Source: Endozoicomonas numazuensis
GTDB taxonomy: Bacteria; Pseudomonadota; Gammaproteobacteria; Pseudomonadales; Endozoicomonadaceae
Assembly (NCBI RefSeq): GCF_000722635.1
Contig: NZ_JOKH01000001.1
Coordinates: 726,478 to 790,477 of the forward strand
DNA length: 64,000 nucleotides
Direction of reading: 5' to 3'
Each line of letters starts with the position of its first letter. The first letter of the stretch is position 1. Below are positions 7,814 through 15,829 of the stretch, in pieces. The notes below the pieces were generated by a model that saw nothing but the letters and a program-made list of their open reading frames with translations, did not search any database and had not been told where the DNA came from. Both the position numbers and the translations under genes were made by a program.

Positions 7814-8485
7814 ATGACCGGAATAAGAAAGAGCACTGATCAGGAAGTGATTGACGGGCAGGCCATCTATACCAAAAGGTCACTTTTTTTTTACGATTTA
7901 TATGTTTTGGCACTATCGAACCATTTGATTTGGCGCTGCCCTACAAAACATATTAAGAGCCTCTATAACAGCCATCTTTCCAACCGGCATTTGGATGTTG
8001 GTGTCGGTACAGGCTATTTTCTGGATAAATGCCAGTTTCCAGATACTACTCCTACCGTAGCGCTCATTGATCTAAACAAAAACTCTCTGGATGCTACCGC
8101 CTTTCGTATCAAACGTTATCAGCCATCCACGTTTGTTCGAAATATTCTGGAGCCTGTGGAGCTGCCAGAAAGCAATTTTAAATCCATCGCCATCAATTAT
8201 CTTCTGCACTGCATACCCGGTTCGATTCCGGAGAAAGCCATTGTTTTTGACCATCTAACACCTCATCTTCAGAAAGGCGGTGTGTTATTTGGCAGCACGA
8301 TACTTCACAAGGGTGTGAATCGAGGGTTTCTTGCTAAAAAGCTAATGGCTCTCTACAACGACAAAGGCTTTTTCCACAACACACAAGACCGTCTGGAAGA
8401 CCTTGAACAAGCTTTGAGCAGCCGTTTCAGTCGTTTTGAAATAGAAGTCAAAGGTGTAGTAGCTATCTTTAGAGCATGGAAGTAA
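7814..8485 (+). CDS. Class I SAM-dependent methyltransferase
   Basis: 223 residues. Motif I is LDVGVGTGYFLD (about residues 58-69), the acidic strand-2 end is ALIDLNKNSL (about 86-95), and motif IV lies near SIAINYLLHCIPG (about 122-134). This is the standard AdoMet-binding Rossmann fold in a generic Methyltransf_11/12-type protein. The start has GGA upstream and is followed at once by polar sequence. The substrate is unknown. A terminator at 8495 separates it from the convergent argC. Confidence 0.85.
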   Translation: MTGIRKSTDQEVIDGQAIYTKRSLFFYDLYVLALSNHLIWRCPTKHIKSLYNSHLSNRHLDVGVGTGYFLDKCQFPDTTPTVALIDLNKNSLDATAFRIKRYQPSTFVRNILEPVELPESNFKSIAINYLLHCIPGSIPEKAIVFDHLTPHLQKGGVLFGSTILHKGVNRGFLAKKLMALYNDKGFFHNTQDRLEDLEQALSSRFSRFEIEVKGVVAIFRAWK

Positions 8486-8494
8486 CAAAGAAAA

Positions 8495-8516
8495 CGAGAG
8501 CCTGAACAGGCTCTCG
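8495..8516. terminator. Stem-loop between convergent genes
   Basis: Perfect 8-bp stem CGAGAGCC/GGCTCTCG with a 6-nt loop, between a plus-strand methyltransferase and minus-strand argC. An A-tract lies on the left side, suiting termination of the argC transcript. Confidence 0.65.
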
Positions 8517-8525
8517 ATCAGAACA

Positions 8526-9569
8526 TCAGGGCATCAGGGCTGGAGCTTCAAGACCGGCGGTTTCATTCAGTCCGCACATAATGTTCATATTCTGGATCGC
8601 CTGGCCTGCGGCCCCTTTCACCAGATTATCAATCACTGAAAGAATCACGACAGTATCGCCACCCTGTGGACGATGCACAGATAATCGACACTGGTTACAA
8701 GACTTGACGGAACGGGTTTCCGGATGACTGCCAGCAGGCAACACATCAACAAAAGGTTCATCACGAAACCGGTTTTCATACAACGCCTGAAGATCAATAG
8801 AATGATCTTTTACTGAAACATAAGACGTAGCATGTATACCCCGGATCATTGGCACCAGATGAGGTACAAAGACCAGTTCTCCGCCAAACGCACCAGCAGT
8901 ATTCACAGCCATACGCCCAAGGCCTTGCCTGATTTCTGGCAAATGTCTATGACCCGGAACACCATAAGCCTTGAATGATTCTGAAACTTCACACAACAAA
9001 CTGGCCACTTTGGCTTCACGACCAGCACCACTTACTCCAGACTTGGCATCTATTATGATATTGCCTTCCACCAGACCTTTTTCCATCAGAGGTAAAAGAC
9101 CTAGCTGCGCAGCCGTTGGATAACAGCCCGGATTAGCCACCAGCTGTGCTGATTGAATCTGCTCTCGATTCATTTCTGGTAACCCATAAACGGCTTCAGC
9201 TAACATCTCAGGGCAAGCATGATCGATGCCGTACCACTGCTTCCAGTCTTCAGCGTTGGACAGCCGAAAATCAGCAGCCAGATCCACAACCTTAACGCCT
9301 TTTTCCAACAGTTTTGGTACGGAATTCATGGCAATGCCATTGGGCGTTGCGAAGAAAACCAGGTCACAGGTGGCCAGAACATCATCGTCTGGCTGTGAAT
9401 AGGCAATATCCATTTTGCCTCGCAGACCGGGGTATAATTCGCTAACGGGTTTACCCGCTTCCTTTCTTGAAGTGATAACCGTTACTTCAACCTCAGGATG
9501 AACTGCCAGAAGACGCAGCAATTCTGCTCCGGTATAGCCGGTACCGCCAACAATGCCTGCCTTGATCAT
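8526..9569 (-). CDS. argC: N-acetyl-gamma-glutamyl-phosphate reductase
   Basis: 347 residues. It reduces N-acetylglutamyl-5-phosphate to the semialdehyde with NADPH, the third step of arginine synthesis. It shows the N-terminal [14 protein letters not shown] dinucleotide loop (about residues 8-21), the catalytic Cys in NPGCYPTA (about residue 149) and the HRHLPEI block. It is the long-type ArgC of most Proteobacteria. The upstream region (9577-9622) is strongly AT-rich with AGAATA/TATTT-like palindromes that could be ArgR boxes. It is the biosynthetic counterpart of the arginine-degrading ast cluster at 49-58 kb. Confidence 0.96.
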   Translation of the reverse strand: MIKAGIVGGTGYTGAELLRLLAVHPEVEVTVITSRKEAGKPVSELYPGLRGKMDIAYSQPDDDVLATCDLVFFATPNGIAMNSVPKLLEKGVKVVDLAADFRLSNAEDWKQWYGIDHACPEMLAEAVYGLPEMNREQIQSAQLVANPGCYPTAAQLGLLPLMEKGLVEGNIIIDAKSGVSGAGREAKVASLLCEVSESFKAYGVPGHRHLPEIRQGLGRMAVNTAGAFGGELVFVPHLVPMIRGIHATSYVSVKDHSIDLQALYENRFRDEPFVDVLPAGSHPETRSVKSCNQCRLSVHRPQGGDTVVILSVIDNLVKGAAGQAIQNMNIMCGLNETAGLEAPALMP

Positions 9570-9619
9570 GGATACGCCACTCTAAATAGAATATTTATAC
9601 AAAAAATAAGAATAATTAT

Positions 9620-9967
9620 TTATTTTAATTCTTTCAAGGCCTGCTGATCAAATTGAATACCTTCCCAGCCATGCGCCATGAAATTACGGATATTACCATG
9701 ACTTTCACCTTCAGGGTTTTGCAGGACGTCTTCACGATAAAAGTGCCCAAAACAGCTCAAAGTCTCCTGCTCAGTCAATTGATTGAGAAGGCCAAAAGCA
9801 AAAATTTTACAGGACCCTTCATTAGTCCCTGCTTCATTGATAAGCCCACCATTCTGAAAAGTCACCGGAGTGTATTCATAGTGGTCATTAATAGCAGACA
9901 TAACCTGCTCAAATTCAACACTGTCAGGCGCAGTTTTGATGTTCTGCAACAAGCTATTCAGAGTCAT
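9620..9967 (-). CDS. HopJ-family protein
   Basis: 115 residues matching the HopJ type III effector family by its layout: an N-terminal helical segment, DHYEYTPVTFQNG (about 28-40), GSCKIFAFG (about 51-59), HFYREDVL (about 75-82) and NIRNFMAHGW (about 92-101). Despite the family name, members are widespread in non-pathogens and are probably ordinary cytoplasmic proteins of unknown function. No secretion system is encoded nearby. It sits upstream of argC, as in Pseudomonas. Confidence 0.8.
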   Translation of the reverse strand: MTLNSLLQNIKTAPDSVEFEQVMSAINDHYEYTPVTFQNGGLINEAGTNEGSCKIFAFGLLNQLTEQETLSCFGHFYREDVLQNPEGESHGNIRNFMAHGWEGIQFDQQALKELK

Positions 9968-10026
9968 AGGTCACTTCTTTTTACTGTTAAAATATTGAGA
10001 CTTGGGGACAATAAACCATGCTTTTT

Positions 10027-10245
10027 TCATTCATGCCGCTTTAAAGGCTTGATGATTTCAGTCAGACCATGAATGTGGATTTCCAGAGCCAACTGCAATA
10101 AACGACCAAGCTCTCCTTCAGGAAAGCCTTTCCTGGCAAACCAGAGCAAGTACTCTTCAGGAAGATCAATCAATACTCTGCCACTGTACTTGCCAAACGG
10201 CATGGGCATTCTGGCCAGTTTTAACAGATCTTCTTTCTCAAACAT
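10027..10245 (-). CDS. DUF3820-family protein
   Basis: 72 residues with the family's characteristic MPFGKYSGRVLIDLPEEYLLWF block (about residues 15-36) and FPEGELGRLL (about 41-50). DUF3820 proteins are small cytoplasmic proteins, sometimes linked by context to nucleic-acid metabolism, but no activity is established. It is probably in the same minus-strand run as the HopJ-like gene. Confidence 0.8.
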   Translation of the reverse strand: MFEKEDLLKLARMPMPFGKYSGRVLIDLPEEYLLWFARKGFPEGELGRLLQLALEIHIHGLTEIIKPLKRHE

Positions 10246-10486
10246 GATGTTCTATCCACCCAGGTTGCTTCAGAAGCCTTACCAGACAGGACAGCCTCTT
10301 CAAAACAGCAAACCACTCTAGCAGAGAGTGTTTCATCAAAACAACGCTCAAAACCAGGCAGAGCCAGCCATAACAGACTCTTAATGCCTTATGCCAAATT
10401 ACTCTGCAATATTGGTTTTTTATTCACCCAAAGCTGCAACCATTTAATTAAAAGGTTAATATTGGGAGCCTGAGCCGCCCGGGTTA

Positions 10487-12268
10487 TTGGATGTTACGGA
10501 GACAGGATTGCTAAACGCCCCCGAGAAAAAACTGTCATTGAATGCTCTGCGTATCCGTCTTTCCTCATCGGAAGCGCTGCCACAATTGACGATTCTGGGC
10601 TTGCTTACAGGCTTACTTGCCGGATCCCTGCTTATTGGGTTTAGAGAGTTACTGACTCTCATCTCCACAACACTGGTTCCTGAAGGCGAAGACCACTTCG
10701 AATCGCTCTCCTCTCTGCATCGTTTTCTGCTACCTATTGCTGGCTCGGTCGTTATTATTCTGATGGTAAAGCTCATCAGAAAAAAACGACGCAGTGTTGG
10801 TGTTGCTCATGTCATAGAACGACTTACGATGCACCGTGGACGCCTGCCATCCTCCAGTGTGGTACTGCAGTTTTTTACTGCTCTGATAGCTCTCGCCAGT
10901 GGTTTTTCTGTGGGTCGTGAAGGCCCTGCTGTACACATGGGTGCCGGAGTGGGCAGCACTCTTGGACAGCGACTCCAATTACCTGATAACACTCTGAGAA
11001 TTCTGGCTGGTTGTGGGGTAGCTACGGCCATATCCGTGTCATTTAATACTCCACTGGCGGGGGTTATTTTCGCCATGGAAGTGATCGTTAAACAATACTC
11101 CCTGGGCAACTTTATTCCGGTCATGGCTGCCTCAGTGGTTGCCGCTCTGATGGCTCAATTAATGTATGGCCCGGAGCCCGCATTTCATGTTCCCGCTATT
11201 GCTATGACTTCTATGGAAGAATTATTGATCGCCGCAGTCATGGCAGTCTGCATTGGCATTATGGCGGGTCTGTTCATCCGTTTGCAGACAACCATGATTG
11301 CCCGAAGAAAAGGACATTTAGTACTTCCTATTCTTTTCGCAGGTCTGATTATGGGTATTGCTGGTGTTATGGTGCCAGCAGTCATGGGCATTGGCTACGA
11401 CACCCTTGAGTCTCTTCTCAACGGAGGTCTATTTGGACTCTCTACTTTGGTAATCCTGCTTTTCACAAAACTGATTGTGACAGCAACCGTCACCGGTCTG
11501 GGCATTCCCGGTGGCATTATCGGACCTTCATTATTTATGGGTGCGGTGTGCGGAGCCGTCTTTGGATCTTTGGGAGAACAGCTACTGGATATTCCCAATC
11601 TGAACAGTTCTTTTCATGCACTGCTGGGCATGGTCGCCATGATGGCAGCCACTCTTCAGGCTCCCCTGGTTGCCCTGGTGACCGTTTTGGAATTAACGCA
11701 CAACCCAAACATTATCATGCCTGCCATGTTCGTTATCGTGATTGCCTGTCTGACTTCTGGCCGCTTCTTTCAGAACCGGGGCATTTTCGAAATACAACTG
11801 CTCAAGGGCGGCCATAATCTTGAAGCCTCACCACTCCACCAGCTCCTGAGACAAACCGGAGTGGGTAGTCTGATGAACCCAGCCTGCAGCCAGATCCCCA
11901 GACATCCTTCTGAAGAAGAGCTATATGATACGCTCGAGGAAACATCGGACTGGGTACTGATTTGTCATGAGCAATCATTGAGCCACGTCCTCCCCCCTGA
12001 AAAGTTACCCGATCAACACAGTCAGGATCTGGACTTACTGACCCTTCCAGAAGTGTCTGAAATTCACAGCATCAGCTTGCAGGCCACTCTTTATGAGGCG
12101 CTTGAACTCATGAACCGCCTATCTGTAGACACCCTCGCGGTCATCCCTAAAAGAACTTCAAAAAGAAAGTCCAGAAGCCGGAATCAGACAACCTCTCAAG
12201 CTTGTGGCATTATTACCCGCCAGGACATTGAAAACTTTTACCAGGGTAAAAGTGCTCTGGGGGTTTAA
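10487..12268 (+). CDS. ClC-family chloride channel/transporter with C-terminal CBS region
   Basis: 593 residues. The ClC selectivity motifs are visible: SVGREGPAVHMGAG (about residues 141-155) with its gating glutamate, and GLGIPGGIIGPSLFMG (about 338-353). About 10-12 membrane helices span residues 30-425. The last ~160 residues are soluble and CBS-like, ending in an IITRQDIENF segment. It moves chloride, possibly exchanging protons. No ATG fits the frame start. TTG at 10487 is listed, but TTG at 10508 has GGAG six bases upstream and may be the true start. Half of a MITE follows the stop. Confidence 0.88.
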   Translation: MDVTETGLLNAPEKKLSLNALRIRLSSSEALPQLTILGLLTGLLAGSLLIGFRELLTLISTTLVPEGEDHFESLSSLHRFLLPIAGSVVIILMVKLIRKKRRSVGVAHVIERLTMHRGRLPSSSVVLQFFTALIALASGFSVGREGPAVHMGAGVGSTLGQRLQLPDNTLRILAGCGVATAISVSFNTPLAGVIFAMEVIVKQYSLGNFIPVMAASVVAALMAQLMYGPEPAFHVPAIAMTSMEELLIAAVMAVCIGIMAGLFIRLQTTMIARRKGHLVLPILFAGLIMGIAGVMVPAVMGIGYDTLESLLNGGLFGLSTLVILLFTKLIVTATVTGLGIPGGIIGPSLFMGAVCGAVFGSLGEQLLDIPNLNSSFHALLGMVAMMAATLQAPLVALVTVLELTHNPNIIMPAMFVIVIACLTSGRFFQNRGIFEIQLLKGGHNLEASPLHQLLRQTGVGSLMNPACSQIPRHPSEEELYDTLEETSDWVLICHEQSLSHVLPPEKLPDQHSQDLDLLTLPEVSEIHSISLQATLYEALELMNRLSVDTLAVIPKRTSKRKSRSRNQTTSQACGIITRQDIENFYQGKSALGV

Positions 12269-12290
12269 CCCAAAATAGACAGGTTGGGCT

Positions 12291-12345
12291 AGGAGGCTGA
12301 CCGAGAATAGACAGCCCGGCCTAAAATCCAGAAAGAACAACCAGA
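12291..12345. mobile_element. MITE left half
   Basis: About 55 bp starting AGGAGGCTGACCGAGAATAG match the left half of the complete element at 22350/29201, including the internal CGGCCTAAAATCCAGAAAGAA block. The right end is not recognisable. A shorter related string (AATAGACAGG) lies just before it, at 12275. Confidence 0.7.
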
Positions 12346-12461
12346 TATCGAACTCTGGATCCATTTCCGCTACTCTCTATGAGCTTGTCAGGCTTCTGTT
12401 TTAGCGTAAATCAGATAGCCTGCTGGCAGCCTCTCTGAACAGAAATTCAAGGATCCCGTGA

Positions 12462-12884
12462 ATGCTCTGGGTTAAAGCTTTTCATATTATTGCCATGGTC
12501 TGCTGGTTTGCAGCCCTGTTTTACTTGCCAAGACTCTTTGTTTATCACGCCATGAGCGAAGACCAGGCCAGTAATGAACGATTTAAGGTCATGGAGCGCA
12601 AGTTGTATCGGGGAATTGCCCTGCCTTCAATGATTGCCACGCTGGCACTGGGTATCTGGTTAATCAGTTATAACCCTTCCTATTACATGAGCGGTGGCTG
12701 GATGCACGCCAAGCTGACTTTGGTGGTTCTGCTGATTGGCTATCACCACATGTGTGGCGCTTTCCTGAAGAAGTTTGCTAACGACGCCAACACAAAATCC
12801 GACAAGTTCTTCCGCATCTTTAATGAAGTCCCGGTTCTGTTCCTGGTCGGCATTGTCATTTTAGTGGTCGTTCGCCCCTTTTAG
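12462..12884 (+). CDS. hemJ: Protoporphyrinogen oxidase HemJ
   Basis: 140 residues with four membrane segments. HemJ (formerly UPF0093) oxidises protoporphyrinogen IX to protoporphyrin IX in haem synthesis at the inner membrane. Family landmarks are W.KAFHIIA...WFA.LFYLPRLFVYH (residues 3-29, with the essential histidine), ERKLYRGI (about 45-52), GWMHAKL (about 78-84, with the conserved lysine) and the C-terminal FNEVPVL. It lies near argC, as in pseudomonads. The stop codon is the first base triplet of an 18-bp tandem duplication. Confidence 0.93.
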   Translation: MLWVKAFHIIAMVCWFAALFYLPRLFVYHAMSEDQASNERFKVMERKLYRGIALPSMIATLALGIWLISYNPSYYMSGGWMHAKLTLVVLLIGYHHMCGAFLKKFANDANTKSDKFFRIFNEVPVLFLVGIVILVVVRPF

Positions 12885-12917
12885 CCCGGAAATGCCATAT
12901 AGCCCGGAAATGCCATA
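12882..12917. repeat. 18-bp tandem duplication at the hemJ stop
   Basis: Two exact copies of TAGCCCGGAAATGCCATA (12882-12899 and 12900-12917). The first begins with the hemJ stop codon. Confidence 0.9.
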
Positions 12918-13142
12918 AATGTAGAGCGAATCGCTCCGCTATTTTTGGGCTGATACGCTTTGTCGACACGTTCAAGCTGGCTGCCTGAATGTATCGACAA
13001 AATGCTGTCTCGGAGAAAAACCAGCTAGAAACCGCCCTTGGCTAAGACTTTAATATCTTGCGTTTTCGGTATAACGGCCGATAACACGCCCTGAGTGGAA
13101 ACACCCCGGACAGGTGTCTCCCAAAGCTCAAGGGACAGAGTT

Positions 13143-13970
13143 ATGAAGCGCAAAGATTATAAAGTCCTGTTTGAAGGACAGATTCTGCCGGACTTTTCCG
13201 AAGCTGAAGCCAGAAATAATCTGGCTCGGCTCTTTAATGCTGACGAACAACGTATCAACCGTCTTTTTTCGGGTAAGCCCTACGCTGTTCGAAAGCCCGT
13301 TACCGAGAAAGAAGCTCGAAAGTACGAAAAAGCCATCAACAAAGCAGGCGGACAATGCCGCATTGTGACAATGGATGGATCGAAGACGCTACCATCGCCT
13401 GATGAAAAAAACACCTCAATCTTTGCTGATAGCCCCCTGCCCAAAACCTCCAGACAAAACACCCTCGAGCCTTTAAGACTGATCCGTCGCATCGGACGAA
13501 CTCGCTATCTGGCACTGAGCTGGCTAGTAGTAGCAATAGAGGCAGTGGCCTTTCTGCTCCCTGACTATTTACCCATGCTCATCGGTGCAGCCCTGACCAT
13601 ACAGCAGACAGTATCTATGGTTCTTGGCATTCACAGTCTGGCCATCATGCTCACACTTTATCTGGTGATCACACGGCTTCATGATATGGATAGAAGTGGC
13701 TGGCTATGGCTATTTCTGGTCATCCCGATCGTTAACATTTTGTTCCTGTTCTGGCTCAGCGTTGGATCAGGCTCAGAAGGTAAGAACAACTACGGAGATC
13801 CCCCACTCCCACCAGCCAACCTGACTCGTGCAGTGGGTATTTACCTGCCTCTTTCACTGCTTGTTGTTGGTGTGGCTGGCGCCTACCTAAACCAGGAGCA
13901 ATTGGTAGCCTGGATTCAGCTACTGCCTGAAGCGACCTCAGAGTGGACTGGCCTTGAGTATCCGGGATAA
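13143..13970 (+). CDS. DUF805-domain membrane protein with N-terminal soluble domain
   Basis: 275 residues from the ATG at 13143, chosen because GGGA lies upstream; an in-frame ATG at 13095 lacks one. The N-terminal ~85 residues (DYKVLFEGQILPDF..., ADEQRINRLFSGKPYAV...) form a small soluble domain commonly fused to DUF805 proteins in gammaproteobacteria. The C-terminal part has about four membrane helices with the DUF805 hallmark TRLHDMDRSGWLWL (about 178-191) and YGDPP. Function is unknown. Confidence 0.8.
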   Translation: MKRKDYKVLFEGQILPDFSEAEARNNLARLFNADEQRINRLFSGKPYAVRKPVTEKEARKYEKAINKAGGQCRIVTMDGSKTLPSPDEKNTSIFADSPLPKTSRQNTLEPLRLIRRIGRTRYLALSWLVVAIEAVAFLLPDYLPMLIGAALTIQQTVSMVLGIHSLAIMLTLYLVITRLHDMDRSGWLWLFLVIPIVNILFLFWLSVGSGSEGKNNYGDPPLPPANLTRAVGIYLPLSLLVVGVAGAYLNQEQLVAWIQLLPEATSEWTGLEYPG

Positions 13971-14156
13971 ACGGCTACATTGTCAGTGAATCCCGAATAG
14001 ATTTCATAGCGTAAAATGTCTCATTTCCGAAAGTGATAAGACGTTATTCATTCGCTCATAGCTGTTTCGGTATGGTCTGCCTCCTATTGTGACTGTAGAA
14101 ATTCCGACAAAGGCATTACAGAAACAGTATCTGCATACGCATCTTTACGCAGTCCA

Positions 14157-14195
14157 TTGACCTATATCAATGGTTATAATCGAAACTTCTATAAT
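14157..14195 (+). promoter_or_regulatory. FNR/Anr-like box and -10 element upstream of ackA
   Basis: TTGACCTATATCAA (14157-14170) matches the FNR consensus TTGAT-N4-ATCAA at 9 of 10 positions. A perfect TATAAT lies at 14190-14195. The box centre is about 38-41 bp upstream of the expected start site, as in class II FNR promoters. This implies activation of ackA-pta under low oxygen, with a 5' UTR of about 235 nt. The motif match is direct; regulation is inferred. Confidence 0.55.
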
Positions 14196-14381
14196 GCTTG
14201 CCCGTTTACTGACCGGATATTCGTCTGGTGAATTGTAATCTATCTCTATTCACTTTCAATTACCGAATATCTGACCTGCGGGCCATCATGACGCGAACAG
14301 CCCCTCCAGTAAGGTTTCTTAAAGCTTTACTAAAGGTGCATCCCCTCTCGGAGGCAGTCTTTATCTGACAGCTTCCGGAGG

Positions 14382-14403
14382 CTGACCGGGGTTACCCTGT
14401 CAG
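14382..14403 (+). other. Hairpin in the ackA leader
   Basis: Stem CTGAC/GTCAG with an inner GGG/CCC pairing sits 36 bases before the ackA start, inside the predicted leader. It could shape mRNA stability or translation. No riboswitch class is recognised. Confidence 0.35.
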
Positions 14404-14439
14404 TCTCTTATTGCCCGTGTTCTGTTAGGTACTATTTCA

Positions 14440-15639
14440 ATGAGCAAAGACAGCATTCTGGTCATCAACTGCGGCAGCTCATCCCTCAAATTCGCAGTGA
14501 TCAACCCGGCAACGGAAGAAGAGAAAATCAATGGCATCGCTGAACGCCTTGGTAGCAGCGAAGCGATTCTTCGCTGGACTCTTCGTTACAAGAATAACGG
14601 CGAAAAGGGCAGTCAAACTCTGGGGTTGGCGGCTCATGAAGCAGCACTGGAAGGCCTCATGGGTCTACTGCGTGAAGAAGGTATGGTTGAAGGTATTTCC
14701 GCGATTGGCCACCGTGTCGTTCATGGTGGTGAGAAATTCTCCAAGTCATGCCTGGTAACCGATGAAGTTCTGCAAGCTATTGAGGACTGCATCAAACTCG
14801 CCCCACTGCATAATCCAGCTAACCTGACAGGTATTCGTGCAGCCCAGAAAATTTTCCCGGGGCTGCCTAATGCTGTTGTTTTTGACACAGCATTCCACCA
14901 GACCATGCCAGCCGAAGCCTATCTCTACCCGATTCCATACAGTCTGTACAAAGAACAGGGTGTTCGTCGCTATGGTTTCCACGGTACCAGCTACCGCTAT
15001 GTAGGTCAGGCGTCTGCTGACATGCTGGGCCTGGACATCAACAACAGTAATATTCTGGTGGCTCACCTGGGCAACGGTGCTTCTGCCTGCGCTATCAAAA
15101 ATGGCAAGTCCATAGACACCACTATGGGCCTGACACCTCTGGAAGGTCTGGTGATGGGTACTCGCTCCGGTGATGTTGACCCGAACCTATTCAGTTTCCT
15201 GAACAAAACTCTGGGCTACACCCTGGACGAAACGACAGATCTGCTGAACAAAAAAAGCGGGCTGCTCGGTCTGTCCGAGATGGACAGTGATTGCCGTGTC
15301 ATTGAAGATGCTGCCGTTGAAGGCAATGAACACGCTCAACTGACCCTGGACGTATTTTGTCACGTTCTGGCAGAGAAACTGGCTGGTTTTGCTGCTGCTA
15401 TGGGCAAGATTGATGCTCTGGTATTTACGGGCGGAATCGGTGAAAACTCCAGCATCATTCGCAAGAACGTTATCGAGCGTCTAAGCATTTTCGGCTTTAA
15501 GCTGGATGAACAACTCAATGATGAAACCTTCCGAGGCAAGAGCGGTGTTATCACCCAGGAAGGATCAACCGTTGGTATGGTAGTAGCCACTAACGAAGAG
15601 CTGATGATCTCCCGAGACACTCAGGTTCTGACAGCCTGA
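14440..15639 (+). CDS. ackA: Acetate kinase
   Basis: 399 residues, the usual length. It interconverts acetyl phosphate + ADP and acetate + ATP. The ASKHA-fold signatures are present: VINCGSSSLKFAVI (residues ~7-20), HRVVHGGE (about 90-97), the central GFHGTSYRYV, HLGNGASA (about 209-216) and the late FTGGIGENSS (about 329-338). It is followed by pta in the same orientation, forming the phosphotransacetylase-acetate kinase pathway. The FNR-like promoter upstream fits fermentative or overflow use. Hairpins in the 190-bp gap to pta may set the ratio of the two products. Confidence 0.97.
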   Translation: MSKDSILVINCGSSSLKFAVINPATEEEKINGIAERLGSSEAILRWTLRYKNNGEKGSQTLGLAAHEAALEGLMGLLREEGMVEGISAIGHRVVHGGEKFSKSCLVTDEVLQAIEDCIKLAPLHNPANLTGIRAAQKIFPGLPNAVVFDTAFHQTMPAEAYLYPIPYSLYKEQGVRRYGFHGTSYRYVGQASADMLGLDINNSNILVAHLGNGASACAIKNGKSIDTTMGLTPLEGLVMGTRSGDVDPNLFSFLNKTLGYTLDETTDLLNKKSGLLGLSEMDSDCRVIEDAAVEGNEHAQLTLDVFCHVLAEKLAGFAAAMGKIDALVFTGGIGENSSIIRKNVIERLSIFGFKLDEQLNDETFRGKSGVITQEGSTVGMVVATNEELMISRDTQVLTA

Positions 15640-15777
15640 TTCAGCCCGGAGCCTTCAGAACTATAGTCTGCAGGCTCCCTGTTTGACCGGACAGCCGCAG
15701 GATCCGGCTGTAATACAGCGATTATACAAAACTGCGCTTTCGCAAAAGAAAGACTGTTTCAATCGCTCAAAGCGGCT

Positions 15778-15801
15778 TAAAGGGGAGTAACAGTCCCCTT
15801 A
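15778..15801 (+). other. Hairpin in the ackA-pta gap
   Basis: AAGGGGA/TCCCCTT stem with a GTAACAG-like loop, about 30 bp before the pta start. A GGAGCCT/AGGCTCC hairpin also lies just after the ackA stop (about 15645-15680). Without a clear T-tract these are more likely mRNA-processing or partial-termination structures than full terminators. Confidence 0.4.
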
Positions 15802-15829
15802 TGTTTGCAAACACTTCTGGAACAGCACT

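Noticed and set aside
12158-12364. Minus-strand frame encoding FFLDFRPGCLFS, also seen at 22350
   Set aside because: It is the translated MITE, not a conserved protein; the same string appears wherever the element lies in an open frame.
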